DNA of 64,000 nucleotides from Hyphomicrobiaceae bacterium (GCA_025351355.1 JANXWC010000056.1:21790-85789); one strand, 5' to 3'. Positions 1 to 10,094 are shown, counted from the first letter of the stretch. Numbers and translations: made by a program. The notes: generated by a model not told the origin, from the letters alone.

Positions 1-1
1 A

Positions 2-1198
2 GCTCTGTCAGACCGCGACCAGGATCTGGGCATGATGGCCCGCCGCATTCTGTTGACCGCGGACGCGCCGGTCATGCCGGCCCGCAAACCGCGCGGCAAG
101 ACACCCATCCTTGATGTTACGATCCTGATGGGCGATCCGCGCCTGCCCGACACCGTCAAACGGGGTGGGCAATTTAATCCCGAAGATTTGGACACGGTCC
201 GCAAGCTGCGGGACGCGCTTTCGGAATTGCCGCAATACAAGTTCCGCACCCTCGACAACCACTCGACGCTGGAGCGTGATCTGGCTGATCTGCGCACCGA
301 CTTGGTGTTCAATTTGTGCGACGAGGGCCTGAACAACGACGCCTTCAAGGAACTGCACGTCCCGGCCATGCTCGATGTGCTGGACATACCTTATACCGGC
401 GGCGCACCGGGTTGCTTGGCCGCCTGCTACGATAAGGGATTGGTACGCGCCGTCGCTTTATCGCTCGACGTACCCGTGCCGCTTGAAACCTACGTGCGCG
501 CGGGCGATCAAGGCGCGACGCTGCCATCCGTCTTTCCGGCCCTGCTGAAACCTAACTTCGGCGACAGTTCGATCGGCATTACCAAGGACGCTGTGGTCAA
601 AAACACGAAACAGCTGCTCGACTACCTCGAACATTTGCGCGTGCTATTCCCGAAACGCCCGATCCTGGTGCAGGAATATTTGACAGGCGCGGAGTATTCC
701 GTCGGCATGATCGGCAATCCCGATCAGGGGTTGCGCGCTTTGCCAATCCTCGAGGTCGACTTCTCACGGCTCGAAAAAGGCCTGCCGCCGATCCTTGGCT
801 ATGAGTCGAAGTGGGAGCCGGACAGTCCCTACTGGACTCAGATCAGGTATCGTGAGGCAAACCTGCAAGATGCTGTGCAGCAACAATTGATCGATAACTC
901 GGCCAAACTGTTCGAACGCTTGAATTGCCGCGACTACGCCCGCTTCGATTTCCGTGCCGACGCTAAGGGCGAGATCAAGTTGCTGGAAGTGAACCCCAAT
1001 CCGGGCTGGTGCTGGGACGGCAAACTCAACATCATGGCCGGCTTCCAAGGCATGCGTTATTCCGAATTGCTCGGGCATATCCTCCAGTCGGCAGTGGAGC
1101 GGCTGGGAGTCACGGCACGGGTGGCAGCGGCGAGTCCAACATCCACCAACGAACGCTTTAGTGACGCAAGCCTCACGAAGTCGTCACTGGCACCTTGA
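2..1198 (+). CDS. D-alanine-D-alanine ligase-like ATP-grasp protein, 5' end possibly outside the window
   Basis: The C-terminal two thirds carry the ATP-grasp fold of the D-Ala-D-Ala ligase family: LLKPNFGDSSIG, then VQEYLTGAEYSVG, then the metal-binding end RFDFRADAKG...LLEVNPNPG. Such enzymes join a carboxylate to an amine using ATP. The N-terminal part (VTILMGDPRLPDTVKRGG) resembles the family's first domain. The frame is open to the left edge. An internal ATG at 32 has AGGA 7 bases before it and could be the true start. The residues before about 30 look like a basic, proline-rich linker, so a fused upstream domain is also possible. The substrate is unknown. It is probably not the housekeeping Ddl, because no mur or fts genes are near. 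Confidence 0.75.
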   Translation, partial: ALSDRDQDLGMMARRILLTADAPVMPARKPRGKTPILDVTILMGDPRLPDTVKRGGQFNPEDLDTVRKLRDALSELPQYKFRTLDNHSTLERDLADLRTDLVFNLCDEGLNNDAFKELHVPAMLDVLDIPYTGGAPGCLAACYDKGLVRAVALSLDVPVPLETYVRAGDQGATLPSVFPALLKPNFGDSSIGITKDAVVKNTKQLLDYLEHLRVLFPKRPILVQEYLTGAEYSVGMIGNPDQGLRALPILEVDFSRLEKGLPPILGYESKWEPDSPYWTQIRYREANLQDAVQQQLIDNSAKLFERLNCRDYARFDFRADAKGEIKLLEVNPNPGWCWDGKLNIMAGFQGMRYSELLGHILQSAVERLGVTARVAAASPTSTNERFSDASLTKSSLAP

Positions 1199-1255
1199 CT
1201 GACAGGCGATGTCAACTATGGTGCGGCCAGAACATTCATATCTTGCGAGACGATC

Positions 1256-1423
1256 ATGGCTAAGCCAGCATCCCAGAAGATCAAGCTCCTCAGCACCGCC
1301 GGAACCGGCACGTTTTACGTGACGAAGAAAAACCCGCGCACCAGCACCGAGAAGCTGGTTTTCAAGAAATACGACCCGGTAGCGCGTAAGCACGTCGAGT
1401 TTAAAGAAGCCAAGATCAAGTAA
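1256..1423 (+). CDS. rpmG: 50S ribosomal protein L33
   Basis: A 55-residue basic protein beginning [20 protein letters not shown] and ending FKEAKIK matches bacterial L33 in length and in the [12 protein letters not shown]...KLVFKKYDP signature. It is the cysteine-free form, so it binds no zinc. L33 sits near the E site of the large subunit. The gene stands alone, 57 bases after the ATP-grasp gene, and is not linked to the ribosomal cluster on the other strand. It was found by reading the frame directly and is below the usual ORF length cut-off. Confidence 0.95.
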   Translation: MAKPASQKIKLLSTAGTGTFYVTKKNPRTSTEKLVFKKYDPVARKHVEFKEAKIK

Positions 1424-2071
1424 GATTCGTCTTTGAGGGCGCAGGGCGCCGACCGTGTTCCTAAGATCAAAAAAAACTTTTCGACCGCATGAACGCTGCG
1501 GCTTCGAGCAGCTGTCTTTGTAGTCGGCTCAAACTGCTCGACTAAAACTCATCGCAGCCGCTTCCGCGCAATTGGCCGGGTCCGCAATGTCTCGGCAGCG
1601 GGGTATGTTCCGAGCCATCGCGAACCCAGCCTGTCAAGCGTGGACCAAAGAGGGCGTTGGTCTGTCGCCTGACGTTCGGTCGTTCCGGTCGACGGTTAAA
1701 GGAGGCCACTCCTTTGCCGACTGCAACGACCTTCACCTCATGGCGTCAGGATATGCGGCGGACCTGATGGGCCAAGAGGATCTTTGGATTTCAACTAACA
1801 TCTCCAGATGACAGGAATGTTAAGTTGTCCCAAGTTCCAAACGATGGTTGCAAAAAACGTTTGAGCAACCAAAGAATATTTTATGCGGTATTACATCACA
1901 GACTGTTACGAGACGCAATACTTATGACATATGCCGTACCGCTACGTGCATTCCGTCTCGCGCTCACTTAATAATCTAACTGCCGAAACCGACCTTTATC
2001 AGGCTGAATAACGCCAGCCACGAGCCAGATTAGTGATCTTAAAGCGGCGACTTCACCAGGTGCAAAACGCC
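1424..2071. other. Gene-free stretch between rpmG and the ribosomal cluster
   Basis: About 650 bases. The longest open frame is 79 codons at 1572-1811 (+). It has no convincing ribosome binding site and no recognisable domain. No tRNA or clear terminator hairpin was seen. The stretch from about 1810 to 1990 is visibly more AT-rich than its surroundings. Confidence 0.5.
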
Positions 2072-2106
2072 AACGCCCGGTAAACCAGCGATGGCAACCG
2101 GGCGTT
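2072..2106 (-). terminator. Hairpin after rplQ, probable end of the ribosomal cluster
   Basis: A perfect 9-bp inverted repeat (AACGCCCGG / CCGGGCGTT) with a 17-base loop lies 22 bases past the rplQ stop. On the minus strand it is followed by GGCGTTTTGC, so the T run is short and interrupted. It is the best terminator candidate for the cluster. Confidence 0.5.
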
Positions 2107-2127
2107 ATATTCACCTGATCTCAACTG

Positions 2128-2556
2128 TTAGTTGGCCGCCGCCTGCTGTTTCAGCATCTCGGCGTGGCGCTCTTTGTCTTCCTTGCCTTTGGCGGCAACG
2201 TCGCGATCGACAAGCTCGATAACTGCGCGAGCCGCGCTGTCCCCATAACGGAAGCCGGCCTTTAGAACGCGAGTATAACCTCCGGCCCTATCCTTATAAC
2301 GGGGACCAAGCACGTCGAACAGCTTCTTGACCATCGCCTCATCGCCCATGCGGGACGCCGCAAGACGACGCGAATTCAAATCGCCACGTTTCGCCAAAGT
2401 GATGTACTTTTCAACGATGCGCCTGAGATCCTTTGCCTTCGGCAAGGTCGTCACGATTTGCTCGTGCATGATCAAAGACGCCGCCATGTTCGAAAACATC
2501 GCTTGCCGATGTGCGCTGTCGCGGCTGAAGCGCCGCCCAAGCTTTCCGTGTCGCAT
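2128..2556 (-). CDS. rplQ: 50S ribosomal protein L17
   Basis: 142 residues starting [20 protein letters not shown], the L17 signature, followed by [16 protein letters not shown] and [17 protein letters not shown]17 lies near the peptide exit tunnel. The last 25 or so residues ([20 protein letters not shown]) form a charged extension beyond the 127-residue E. coli protein. It is the last gene of the cluster, downstream of rpoA as in the standard alpha operon, with a 137-base gap that contains short repeats. Confidence 0.98.
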   Translation of the reverse strand: MRHGKLGRRFSRDSAHRQAMFSNMAASLIMHEQIVTTLPKAKDLRRIVEKYITLAKRGDLNSRRLAASRMGDEAMVKKLFDVLGPRYKDRAGGYTRVLKAGFRYGDSAARAVIELVDRDVAAKGKEDKERHAEMLKQQAAAN

Positions 2557-2661
2557 TTATAATACTCTCTTTTTTCGCTTCGGTTGTTACGGGGAGGTTC
2601 TACGGCCTCACCTCGTTGGGGAGCGAGCCGCGAATAATCAAATGCGTGCAGGAAAATTATC

Positions 2662-2692
2662 GCCCACCTCGCTATTCGCAACTCTCAATTCT
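2662..2692. repeat. Degenerate ATTCGC-type short repeat in the rpoA-rplQ gap
   Basis: The plus strand reads CTCGCTATTCGCAACTCTC just after the rpoA stop. A similar string with the same ATTCGC units lies in the rplF-rpsH gap (10095-10175). I read both as degenerate copies of a short tandem-like intergenic repeat. Confidence 0.35.
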
Positions 2693-2693
2693 C

Positions 2694-3719
2694 TTAGTAC
2701 TGGTCCTCAAACCGTTTAGCCAGATCCTCGATATTGTCCGGCGGCCAGTTCGGCACTTCCATCCCGAGATGAAGCCCCATCGACGCCAGAACTTCCTTGA
2801 TCTCGTTAAGTGACTTGCGCCCGAAGTTGGGCGTGCGCAGCATTTCGGCTTCCGACTTCTGGATGAGATCACCAATGTAAACGATGTTGTCGTTCTTCAG
2901 ACAATTCGCCGAGCGAACGGACAGTTCGAGCTCATCGACCTTTTTGAGCAGCGCCGCATTAAACGCGAGCTCAGGATGGCGTTGCTCCTCCACAGCCTTT
3001 TTCGGCTCTTCGAAGTTGACGAACACAGCCAATTGATCTTGCAGTACGCGCGCCGCCAACGCCACCGAATCCTCGGCAGAAATCGACCCGTCTGTCTCGA
3101 TTTGCATGGTCAGCTTATCGTAGTTCAGGATCTGACCTTCGCGGGTATTTTCGATACGATAGGAGACCTTCTTGACCGGGCTGAACAAACTATCGACCGG
3201 GATCAATCCAATCGGCGCATCATCTGGGCGATTGCGATCTGCCGGCACATAACCCTTGCCCATGGTGGCGGAGAATTCCATGCGGATCGACGCGCCCTGA
3301 TCGAGCGTGCAGATGACGTGCTCAGGATTGAGAATCTCCACCTCGGACGATGCCTCGATGTCACCCGCCTTCACGATACCGGGGCCCTCTTTCTTGAGGA
3401 CCATGCGCTTGACGCCTTCCGAGTGCACGCGCAGCGCAACTTCCTTGATATTGAGAACGATGTTGGTCACGTCTTCGCGCACACCAGGGATCGACGAGAA
3501 TTCATGCAAAACGCCATCGATCTGGACCGTAGTTATGGCCGCTCCTTGCAGCGACGACAGCAAAACGCGACGCAGTGCGTTACCGAGCGTCATGCCGAAG
3601 CCGCGCTCCAGTGGTTCAGCCACGAGCGTTGCTAGACGAACTTTGTCGCGTCCTGGAGTCACTTGAAGCTTCGTCGGCTTAATCAGGTCTTGCCAGTTTT
3701 TCTGCAGAATATTTGCCAT
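2694..3719 (-). CDS. rpoA: DNA-directed RNA polymerase subunit alpha
   Basis: 341 residues from the ATG at 3719 ([20 protein letters not shown]). A longer frame reaches 3782, but its extra 21 residues are unlike the family. The N-terminal domain for dimerisation and beta/beta' assembly is seen in [20 protein letters not shown]. The C-terminal domain has [14 protein letters not shown]...[16 protein letters not shown], with the helix that contacts UP elements and activators. Length and ends fit alphaproteobacterial RpoA. It is 178 bases downstream of rpsK and is co-transcribed with the ribosomal genes in the usual order. Confidence 0.98.
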   Translation of the reverse strand: MANILQKNWQDLIKPTKLQVTPGRDKVRLATLVAEPLERGFGMTLGNALRRVLLSSLQGAAITTVQIDGVLHEFSSIPGVREDVTNIVLNIKEVALRVHSEGVKRMVLKKEGPGIVKAGDIEASSEVEILNPEHVICTLDQGASIRMEFSATMGKGYVPADRNRPDDAPIGLIPVDSLFSPVKKVSYRIENTREGQILNYDKLTMQIETDGSISAEDSVALAARVLQDQLAVFVNFEEPKKAVEEQRHPELAFNAALLKKVDELELSVRSANCLKNDNIVYIGDLIQKSEAEMLRTPNFGRKSLNEIKEVLASMGLHLGMEVPNWPPDNIEDLAKRFEDQY

Positions 3720-3897
3720 GTTTTCGGCCTCGCACGTCAGTTCAGGGGAATTTCTGGCCGACCGAGGCCGCCACTCTCGCAATGGGAGGGCCGGACACTC
3801 GATCTCAAGAAATTAGCGCAATCGGATCAACAAGCATTCCACTGCCGCACCCAACAAGCCTTTGACGGCCGCGCGGCATTGATCGTGTTAGCGATAA

Positions 3898-4293
3898 TCA
3901 GACGCGCCGGCGCTTGCGCGGACGGCAACCGTTATGCGGGATCGGCGTCACGTCGCGGATCGATGTAATCTGAAAGCCGACAGCCTGCAGAGCGCGCAGC
4001 GCCGATTCACGGCCCGAACCTGGCCCCATCACTTCAACTTCGAGAATCTTCATGCCGTGTTCCATCGCCTTGCGACCAGCATCTTCTGCAGCCATTTGCG
4101 CGGCATACGGCGTCGACTTGCGCGAACCTTTGAAGCCCTTCGTGCCCGACGATGACCAGGCGATAGTATTGCCTTGAGCATCAGTGATCGTAATCATAGT
4201 ATTGTTGAACGTTGCATTGACGTGCGCAACGCCCGACGAGATATTCTTGCGTTCACGCTTGCGCGGGCGGGCGGCGGCTGCTTCTTTGGCCAT
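3898..4293 (-). CDS. rpsK: 30S ribosomal protein S11
   Basis: 131 residues with the S11 hallmarks [35 protein letters not shown] and the C-terminal [18 protein letters not shown]11 forms part of the platform of the small subunit and the mRNA exit channel. The order rpsM-rpsK-rpoA-rplQ is the conserved alpha operon. The gap to rpsM is 141 bases, long for this operon. Confidence 0.98.
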   Translation of the reverse strand: MAKEAAAARPRKRERKNISSGVAHVNATFNNTMITITDAQGNTIAWSSSGTKGFKGSRKSTPYAAQMAAEDAGRKAMEHGMKILEVEVMGPGSGRESALRALQAVGFQITSIRDVTPIPHNGCRPRKRRRV

Positions 4294-4434
4294 TGCGGTT
4301 TACTCGTGCTTTCTAAATTCGTGGATATCGACATAGCCTGGCCACGCCGGACAGTTCGAATGATGCGGATTTTGTAACGAAGCAAATGCGGCGATGACTG
4401 AAAGCCATCTGCAACAAGCATTCGTTCTGCCAGA

Positions 4435-4806
4435 TTAGGTTTTCTTCTTGCCAGCAATGGCTTTCGCTGGGCCCTTGCGCGTCCGTGCGTTTGTATGCGT
4501 CCGCTGACCACGCACAGGCAGACCGCGGCGATGACGCAGGCCACGATAACAGCCGAGATCCATTAATCGCTTGATATTCATCGCGGTATCGCGACGCAGA
4601 TCGCCCTCAACCATATAGTCGCGATCGATCGTCTCACGGATCTGCAGGACTTCGGCGTCGGTCAATTGATTGACCCGACGTTCTGACGGGATCTTGACCT
4701 TCTCGCAGATTTCCGACGCGAATTTCTGGCCGATGCCGTGGATATATTGAAGGGCTATTACGACTCTCTTTTGTGTAGGGATATTTACACCTGCAATACG
4801 CGCCAC
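4435..4806 (-). CDS. rpsM: 30S ribosomal protein S13
   Basis: I place the start at the GTG at 4806 ([15 protein letters not shown]). It gives 123 residues, the family length, and has GAAGGAGAGAGAC directly before it. The frame extends 42 codons further upstream to 4932, but that stretch is unlike S13. Family features are [17 protein letters not shown] (helix-two-turn-helix) and the basic tail [18 protein letters not shown]13 makes the head-to-50S bridges and touches P-site tRNA. It probably has its own promoter at 5076-5104. Confidence 0.96.
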   Translation of the reverse strand: MARIAGVNIPTQKRVVIALQYIHGIGQKFASEICEKVKIPSERRVNQLTDAEVLQIRETIDRDYMVEGDLRRDTAMNIKRLMDLGCYRGLRHRRGLPVRGQRTHTNARTRKGPAKAIAGKKKT

Positions 4807-5075
4807 GTCTCTCTCCTTCACCCGCCCTGCGGACTGAACTTCATGTACCGCCAAGCGGCTATTTGCATTCGGCTGCGCCGCAACCAAAGCCGTTAACTCG
4901 GACTTAAACGCGTTTTCCGCGTGCCGTCTCAATCACTCTCGTACGTCTGATAGACGATACTAGTTCACCAGACCTGCGCCATTTCGACGCACCCCGCTTA
5001 AAGCATAAAGGCGTCGGACAAGCCGAAGTTCATCCGGTCGATCCGAACGTATATATGCAGGCAGATTTAACCGCC

Positions 5076-5104
5076 CTTGTAGCTAGCTCGCTTAGCCCCG
5101 TCAA
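5076..5104 (-). promoter_or_regulatory. Possible internal promoter for rpsM-rpsK-rpoA-rplQ
   Basis: On the minus strand TTGACG (5104-5099) is followed after 17 bases by TACAAG (5081-5076). This lies in the 362-base gap between adk and rpsM, which otherwise holds no gene. The -35 is near perfect and the -10 matches 4 of 6. It would let the alpha operon be transcribed apart from spc. Confidence 0.35.
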
Positions 5105-5168
5105 CTAAATCGTATGCGTTATCTCGCGAGAAGCAACTCAATAACCACCGGTCAGCAGAAATCATTTT

Positions 5169-5837
5169 TTATTTTTTTGACTTTTTGCTGGCAGATGCTA
5201 CCGCATTTTCAATGGCCTTCGTCACAACCGCGACAGGCGCCATGCCATCGACCGTCGACAGATTGCCTTTGGCATAATAGTAACCTATCAGCGGCGCTGT
5301 CTCACGATAGTAGACCATCAAACGCTGGCGGACGGTGTCAGCATTGTCATCGGGTCGCCGCGTGAACGTCGTCCCGGCGCATTTGTCGCACACTCCCGGC
5401 TTCTTCGTTTTGTGATACTCGTCGTGGTAGCCCGCCTTACAGTTCGCGCACATGAACCGACCGGCAATTCGCTTGATCAGTTCCTCGTCCTGAACGCTCA
5501 TCGCAACGACAGCGTCGAGGCTCTTCTTCTTCGCGGCCAGCAGCTTATCGAGTGCAGCAGCTTGGGCCAGCGTACGTGGAAATCCATCGAGGATAAAACC
5601 GTTCGCGCAGTCCGGCTGAACAATCCGATCGGCAATGATATCGATCACAATGTCATCGGACACCAACCCGCCGCTGTCCATCACGGCTTTGGCCCTCTTG
5701 CCGATCTCCGTACCGGCTTCAGTTGCCGCCCGCAGCATCGCTCCAGTAGAGAGTTGGGGTATGCCATGCGCGTGCGCCAGCAACTCTGCCTGTGTGCCTT
5801 TTCCGGCACCAGGTGGCCCTAGAAGAATCAGATTCAT
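5169..5837 (-). CDS. adk: Adenylate kinase, zinc-type LID
   Basis: 222 residues from the ATG at 5837 (MNLILLGPPGAGKGTQAELL, containing the P-loop). An in-frame ATG at 5849 is an alternative start. The enzyme interconverts ATP+AMP and 2 ADP. FILDGFPRTLAQA is the family signature. The LID domain has two CxxC pairs (MCANCKAGYHDE... and VCDKCAGTTF), so it probably binds zinc like the Gram-positive enzymes. The tail is lysine-rich (SASKKSKK). It lies 40 bases downstream of secY, the common arrangement. Confidence 0.97.
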   Translation of the reverse strand: MNLILLGPPGAGKGTQAELLAHAHGIPQLSTGAMLRAATEAGTEIGKRAKAVMDSGGLVSDDIVIDIIADRIVQPDCANGFILDGFPRTLAQAAALDKLLAAKKKSLDAVVAMSVQDEELIKRIAGRFMCANCKAGYHDEYHKTKKPGVCDKCAGTTFTRRPDDNADTVRQRLMVYYRETAPLIGYYYAKGNLSTVDGMAPVAVVTKAIENAVASASKKSKK

Positions 5838-5877
5838 AACGGGCACCATTCCCTGCCACCCTCGGCAGTCCCCTCGA

Positions 5878-7236
5878 TTAACGGCCGCGCGTACTGGCTC
5901 CCCGCAGCTTGGCCTTCTTGATCAACCCCTCGTATTGTTGGGCAATCAAATGACTTTGAATCTGTGCCACCGTGTCCATCATTACACTGACAGCGATCAA
6001 CAGCGACGTCCCGCCGAACGTAAACTGGATGCCGGCAACCGACGTCAAGGCTTCTGGAAGTACGCAAACAACAGCCAGATAAATCGCACCGACAACCGTG
6101 ATGCGCGTCAACACATAGTCGATGAACTCGGCAGTCTTGGCGCCAGGACGGATGCCGGGGATGAAGCCACCATACTTCCGCAGGTTGTCGGCAGTTTCCT
6201 GCGGATTAAAAACAACTGCCGTATAAAAGAATGCGAAAAAGAGAATCAAGGCAACGTAGATAGCCAGATAGAGCGGCTGGCCGTGGCCGAGCAATGCGAC
6301 CACATCCTTAAGCCAGTCAGGCGCGGATCCCGAGCCTGAAGCGAATTGAGCGACAGTAATCGGCAACAGCAGCAAAGACGATGCGAAGATCGGCGGAATG
6401 ACGCCCGATGAGTTGAGCTTCAACGGCAGATGCGACGCATCGCCTTGGAACATTTTGTTACCCATCTGGCGCTTGGGATACTGGATCAGCAACCGCCTTT
6501 GCGCTCGCTCGATAAACACCACGGCTGCAACGACAGCCAGCATCAATGCCAACAAGCCAAGTAGCAACGGCACTGAAATCGCGCCTTGCCGAGACAGATC
6601 GAACAGGTTGCCAAGCGCCGCCGGCAGCCCGGCAACGATGCCGGACATGATGATCAACGACGTGCCGTTGCCAACCCCGCGTGCCGTGATTTGTTCGCCG
6701 AGCCACATCAGAAACAACGTTCCGCCGACCAGCGTTACTACGGTGGTGAGGCGGAAGAAAATGCCGGGATCAATAACCACCGCGCCGACCTGACTCCGGC
6801 TGCCTTCGAGGCCAATCGCAATGCCGTACGCCTGGAACGCCGCTAAAGCCACGGTCAGATAGCGCGTGTATTGATTGATCTGCTTGCGGCCGGCTTCGCC
6901 CTCTTTTTTAAGCGTCTCGAGCGTGGGCACAACGCTGGTCATCAACTGCATGATGATCGACGCAGAAATATACGGCATGATGTTGAGCGCGAATATTGCC
7001 AAGCGCTGCACGGCGCCACCAGCAAACGTATTGAACAGCCCGAGCATCCCGCCGGAGTTGGCGTTGAATGACGCGGCAAAGGCCGCCGGATTGACGCCAG
7101 GCAACGGAATGAACGTTCCGACCCGATACACCAGCAAAGCGATAAGCGTGAACCAGAGGCGCTTTTTCAGTTCCTCGGCCTTGGCGAATGCGCCAAAGTT
7201 CATGTTCGAGGCAAGTTGCTCGGCGGCGGATACCAT
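5878..7236 (-). CDS. secY: Preprotein translocase subunit SecY
   Basis: 452 residues with ten expected membrane spans. The central pore of SecYEG exports unfolded proteins and inserts membrane proteins. Signatures are VYRVGTFIPLPGVN near the N terminus, FAGGAVQRLAIFALNIMPYISASIIMQL, GGTLFLMWLGEQIT and the cytoplasmic loop FNPQETADNLRKYGGFIPGIRPG. It lies between rplO and adk, as in most spc operons. The upstream gap to rplO is 299 bases. Confidence 0.98.
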   Translation of the reverse strand: MVSAAEQLASNMNFGAFAKAEELKKRLWFTLIALLVYRVGTFIPLPGVNPAAFAASFNANSGGMLGLFNTFAGGAVQRLAIFALNIMPYISASIIMQLMTSVVPTLETLKKEGEAGRKQINQYTRYLTVALAAFQAYGIAIGLEGSRSQVGAVVIDPGIFFRLTTVVTLVGGTLFLMWLGEQITARGVGNGTSLIIMSGIVAGLPAALGNLFDLSRQGAISVPLLLGLLALMLAVVAAVVFIERAQRRLLIQYPKRQMGNKMFQGDASHLPLKLNSSGVIPPIFASSLLLLPITVAQFASGSGSAPDWLKDVVALLGHGQPLYLAIYVALILFFAFFYTAVVFNPQETADNLRKYGGFIPGIRPGAKTAEFIDYVLTRITVVGAIYLAVVCVLPEALTSVAGIQFTFGGTSLLIAVSVMMDTVAQIQSHLIAQQYEGLIKKAKLRGASTRGR

Positions 7237-7535
7237 ATCGTGTCACTCCCAGGCGCGGCCGATTAGAAACCCCAGCAGCACCGCATTCATTCGATCTCGG
7301 CCTACCAGAATTTTGAGCGTGCCCACAGTGAAATAACGGTCAGCTACGCCAAAACCTCGAAGCCGACCACCAACTTGCGTTGCAATGCCGATGAGCAACA
7401 GCATCGAGCGTCTAAGCGGTTGTGGTGCGCCATACAAATAAGCACGCCACAGCGGTCTTAGTAGTACCGTAGCCGAAACCCGCCCATTTTGCAGCCGTAA
7501 ATAAGTCCGCGCTGCACAATCCCGTGGCGCTCGAT
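7237..7535. other. 299-base spacer between rplO and secY
   Basis: No coding signal on either strand beyond short frames, no clear hairpin and no convincing promoter. It is very long for a spacer inside spc, where neighbouring genes usually nearly touch. Confidence 0.5.
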
Positions 7536-8093
7536 TTATTCCTCAGACGCGCCCGACTTTTTGCCGCCGCCAGCCTTTGCTTTCTTCTTGGCAGCTGTCT
7601 TGGCGGCCTTGTCAACGTCGGCCTGCAACACCTTCTTGACGATCAAGTTGATCGTGCCGCCCGCCTTTTCGATGGCTTCGCGCGCCTTCGCGCTAACGTG
7701 ATTGACGCTCACCGAAATCTTGGTTTTCAACTCACCTTCCCCGAGAATGCGCAGGCCATCGAGCGGGCGGCGGACCACACCGGCTGCCACCAGCGTCGCG
7801 ATATCGACGGGTTTGGACGCATCGATGCGCTTGGTATCGATCGCGCCTTGCAAATCGCCGACGTTAATCGAATTCCAGTCTTTGCGATTGATCTTATTGA
7901 AGCCACGCTTAGGCAGACGCCGATGCAAAGGCATCTGGCCGCCTTCGAAGCCGCCTAGGCGCACACCCGAGCGTGCCGTCTGGCCCTTGCCACCACGACC
8001 GCCTTGCTTGCCCATGCCGGAGCCGATGCCGCGACCGATCCGCACGCGCTCTTTGCGCGAACCGGGGTTGTCTTTGATCTGATTGAGCCGCAT
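7536..8093 (-). CDS. rplO: 50S ribosomal protein L15
   Basis: 185 residues from the ATG at 8093 (MRLNQIKDNPGSRKERVRIG), preceded by CGGAG at 8 bases. The longer frame to 8150 runs into a repeat remnant. L15 features are the glycine-rich RGIGSGMGKQGGRGGKGQTARSG stretch, FEGGQMPLHRRLPKRGF and LRILGEGEL. It binds 23S rRNA in the interior of the 50S. The tail is a lysine/alanine-rich extension (KTAAKKKAKAGGGKKSG) beyond the usual length. Confidence 0.97.
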   Translation of the reverse strand: MRLNQIKDNPGSRKERVRIGRGIGSGMGKQGGRGGKGQTARSGVRLGGFEGGQMPLHRRLPKRGFNKINRKDWNSINVGDLQGAIDTKRIDASKPVDIATLVAAGVVRRPLDGLRILGEGELKTKISVSVNHVSAKAREAIEKAGGTINLIVKKVLQADVDKAAKTAAKKKAKAGGGKKSGASEE

Positions 8094-8125
8094 GGCGGTA
8101 ACTCCGGGAATTTGGTCAGGCTGTA

Positions 8126-8152
8126 ATTGGGTCAAACCTGCGCGACCCAACG
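8126..8152. repeat. Partial copy of the GTTGGGTCAAG palindromic repeat
   Basis: ATTGGGTCAAACCTGCGCGA continues into CCCAACG. This matches the left half of the elements at 26094 and 58297, including the inner GCGCGACCC arm. It lies in the rplO-rpmD spacer. Confidence 0.5.
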
Positions 8153-8220
8153 GGGTAAGATCGATGTTTGCAATTTCGGCGCGCGCATTAGCTCAGTCCG
8201 ACCTGCAATATCGTTCGATC

Positions 8221-8430
8221 TTACTTCTTCTTGGCTGCCACAGCATCAGGGACAATCCGAACCAGATGCGCAATCCGATGGATCATACCGCGCACTTCAG
8301 GCGTATCCTTCAAAGTACTGCGGCGATGCAGCTTGTTCAGCTTCAACCCTTTGAGCGTCGCAGTTTGGATTTCGGGGCGGCGAATGGCACTCCGATATTG
8401 CTCGATCGTGATTGTCTTCTGGGCGGCCAT
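8221..8430 (-). CDS. rpmD: 50S ribosomal protein L30
   Basis: 69 residues from the ATG at 8430, which has AAGG 8 bases before it. An upstream GTG at 8439 is in frame but less well placed. The core [44 protein letters not shown] is the L30 fold, with the GLKLNKLHR and T.EVRGMI signatures. It ends with AAKKK. Between rpsE and rplO, as in standard spc order. Confidence 0.96.
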   Translation of the reverse strand: MAAQKTITIEQYRSAIRRPEIQTATLKGLKLNKLHRRSTLKDTPEVRGMIHRIAHLVRIVPDAVAAKKK

Positions 8431-8500
8431 TTTCGTCACCTTACGTCGTCAAATCCGAAAAAACAGCGTACCGCGGATGACCACGGCGCGCGAATATGCG

Positions 8501-9082
8501 TCAGACCGATTCGGCGGCCGCCGCTTCCGCGTCCGCGGCAGATCCATCCCGCCGGCGGGAGATGATTTCCGAAACTTTCTTACCGCGCCGGTTGGCGACG
8601 CCACGTGGATTTTCCTGATGCTTCAGCGCATCGAATGCTGCGCGCACCAGATTGTAGGGATTGGTGCTACCCAACGACTTAGCAACCACGTCCTGCACAC
8701 CGAGCATTTCGAACACTGCACGTGCCGGACCGCCGGCGATGATGCCCGTTCCGGGAGGCGCCGAGCGCAACACGACCTTGCCGGCGCCATGACGCCCAAC
8801 GCTATCGTGATGCAATGTGCGACCTTCGCGCAGCGGCACGCGCAGCAAGCCACGGCGCGCAGCCTCGGTGGCCTTGCGGATCGCCTCCGGCACTTCGCGG
8901 GCCTTGCCGTGACCGAAGCCAACGCGGCCCTTCAGATCACCAACGATAACCAACGCAGCAAAACCAAAGCGCTTGCCGCCCTTGACGACCTTCGCCACGC
9001 GATTGATGCCAACGAGTTTCTCTTTAAACTCGCTCTCTTCGCGCTCTTCGCGATCACGACCGCGATTTGGACTACGTGCCAC
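8501..9082 (-). CDS. rpsE: 30S ribosomal protein S5
   Basis: 193 residues. The S5 double-stranded RNA-binding domain shows [20 protein letters not shown] and the loop [17 protein letters not shown]. The second domain shows [19 protein letters not shown] and [14 protein letters not shown]5 acts in decoding fidelity and mRNA helicase activity at the entry channel. The 25 or so C-terminal residues ([14 protein letters not shown]) form an alanine-rich tail. The spacer to rpmD is 70 bases. Confidence 0.98.
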   Translation of the reverse strand: MARSPNRGRDREEREESEFKEKLVGINRVAKVVKGGKRFGFAALVIVGDLKGRVGFGHGKAREVPEAIRKATEAARRGLLRVPLREGRTLHHDSVGRHGAGKVVLRSAPPGTGIIAGGPARAVFEMLGVQDVVAKSLGSTNPYNLVRAAFDALKHQENPRGVANRRGKKVSEIISRRRDGSAADAEAAAAESV

Positions 9083-9129
9083 CTGGATTTCCTTTCAGGC
9101 TCAATACGATATTTGTGCAGTACGCGACT

Positions 9130-9492
9130 TCAGAACTTGAGGCCGGCTTCGCGGGCACCCTCGGCCAGCGCTTTCACACGGCCGTGATAAATAAATGCAC
9201 CGCGATCGAAAACCACTTCCTTGATGCCGGCCTTCACCGCGCGTTCGGCAACAAGCTTGCCGACCGCGGCAGCTGCTGTAACGTTGGCGCCGGTTTTGTG
9301 CGCAGCCTTCATGTCTTTTTCCATGGTCGATGCAGCGACCAGCGTCCGGCCCTGCGCATCGTCGATTACCTGGGCGTAAATATGCATGCCCGAACGATGA
9401 ACCGACAACCGCGGACGCCCGGCATTGTGCTTCTTGAGGTTTTTCCGAACGCGCAACTTGCGCTTGTCGGTCTGATTCAGTTTGCGGACCAT
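9130..9492 (-). CDS. rplR: 50S ribosomal protein L18
   Basis: 120 residues, the family length. It opens [21 protein letters not shown] and has [41 protein letters not shown] and the end [28 protein letters not shown]18 brings 5S rRNA into the central protuberance with L5. Located between rplF and rpsE. Confidence 0.98.
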   Translation of the reverse strand: MVRKLNQTDKRKLRVRKNLKKHNAGRPRLSVHRSGMHIYAQVIDDAQGRTLVAASTMEKDMKAAHKTGANVTAAAAVGKLVAERAVKAGIKEVVFDRGAFIYHGRVKALAEGAREAGLKF

Positions 9493-9527
9493 GGTCGAAT
9501 TCCCGGGAGGGCGCGCGGCGCCTATAA

Positions 9528-10070
9528 TTACTTCTTCTTGCCTTCCTTGCGGTGGACGTATTCGCCCTTATAGCGAATGCCCTTGCCCTGATAGGGCTCC
9601 GGAGGACGGTAGGAACGGATGTCGGCAGCGACCTGGCCGACAAGTTGCTTGTCGATACCAGACACCGTGATGATTTCTGATTTGGCGCCGGCCACTTTTA
9701 CTTCCACGCCCTTCGGCACGGTGTGTAGCACCTCGTGGCTGAAACCGATCTGCAAATTCAGAACATCTTTACCCTTCATGGCCGCACGATAGCCGACGCC
9801 TTGGATTTCCAGCGTGTGGCTGAACCCATTGGTTACGCCTTCGATGAGATTGGCGACCTGGGTACGCGACATACCCCACATGGATCGCGCGCGTTTCGTC
9901 TCATCGATCGGCGTGACGACGATGCCCAAAGCACCCTGCTCGACCTTGATTTCCTCGGGCGCCGTAAACGACAATTCGCCCTTCGGACCCTTCATCTTGA
10001 TCAACTGCCCTGCAACCGTCGCCGTAATCCCCTTAGGGACCGGAACTGGTTTTTTGCCGATGCGCGACAT
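9528..10070 (-). CDS. rplF: 50S ribosomal protein L6
   Basis: 180 residues from the ATG at 10070 ([19 protein letters not shown]). The longer frame to 10142 is translated repeat sequence. The two L6 domains are recognisable: [10 protein letters not shown] and [24 protein letters not shown], then the C-terminal signature [27 protein letters not shown]6 sits near the GTPase centre and the sarcin-ricin loop. Confidence 0.97.
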   Translation of the reverse strand: MSRIGKKPVPVPKGITATVAGQLIKMKGPKGELSFTAPEEIKVEQGALGIVVTPIDETKRARSMWGMSRTQVANLIEGVTNGFSHTLEIQGVGYRAAMKGKDVLNLQIGFSHEVLHTVPKGVEVKVAGAKSEIITVSGIDKQLVGQVAADIRSYRPPEPYQGKGIRYKGEYVHRKEGKKK

Positions 10071-10094
10071 CTTACGAACCTTCAGTTTTTTGAG

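Noticed and set aside
1572..1811. 79-codon open frame after rpmG
   Set aside because: No ribosome binding site, mixed composition and no recognisable domain; treated as intergenic.
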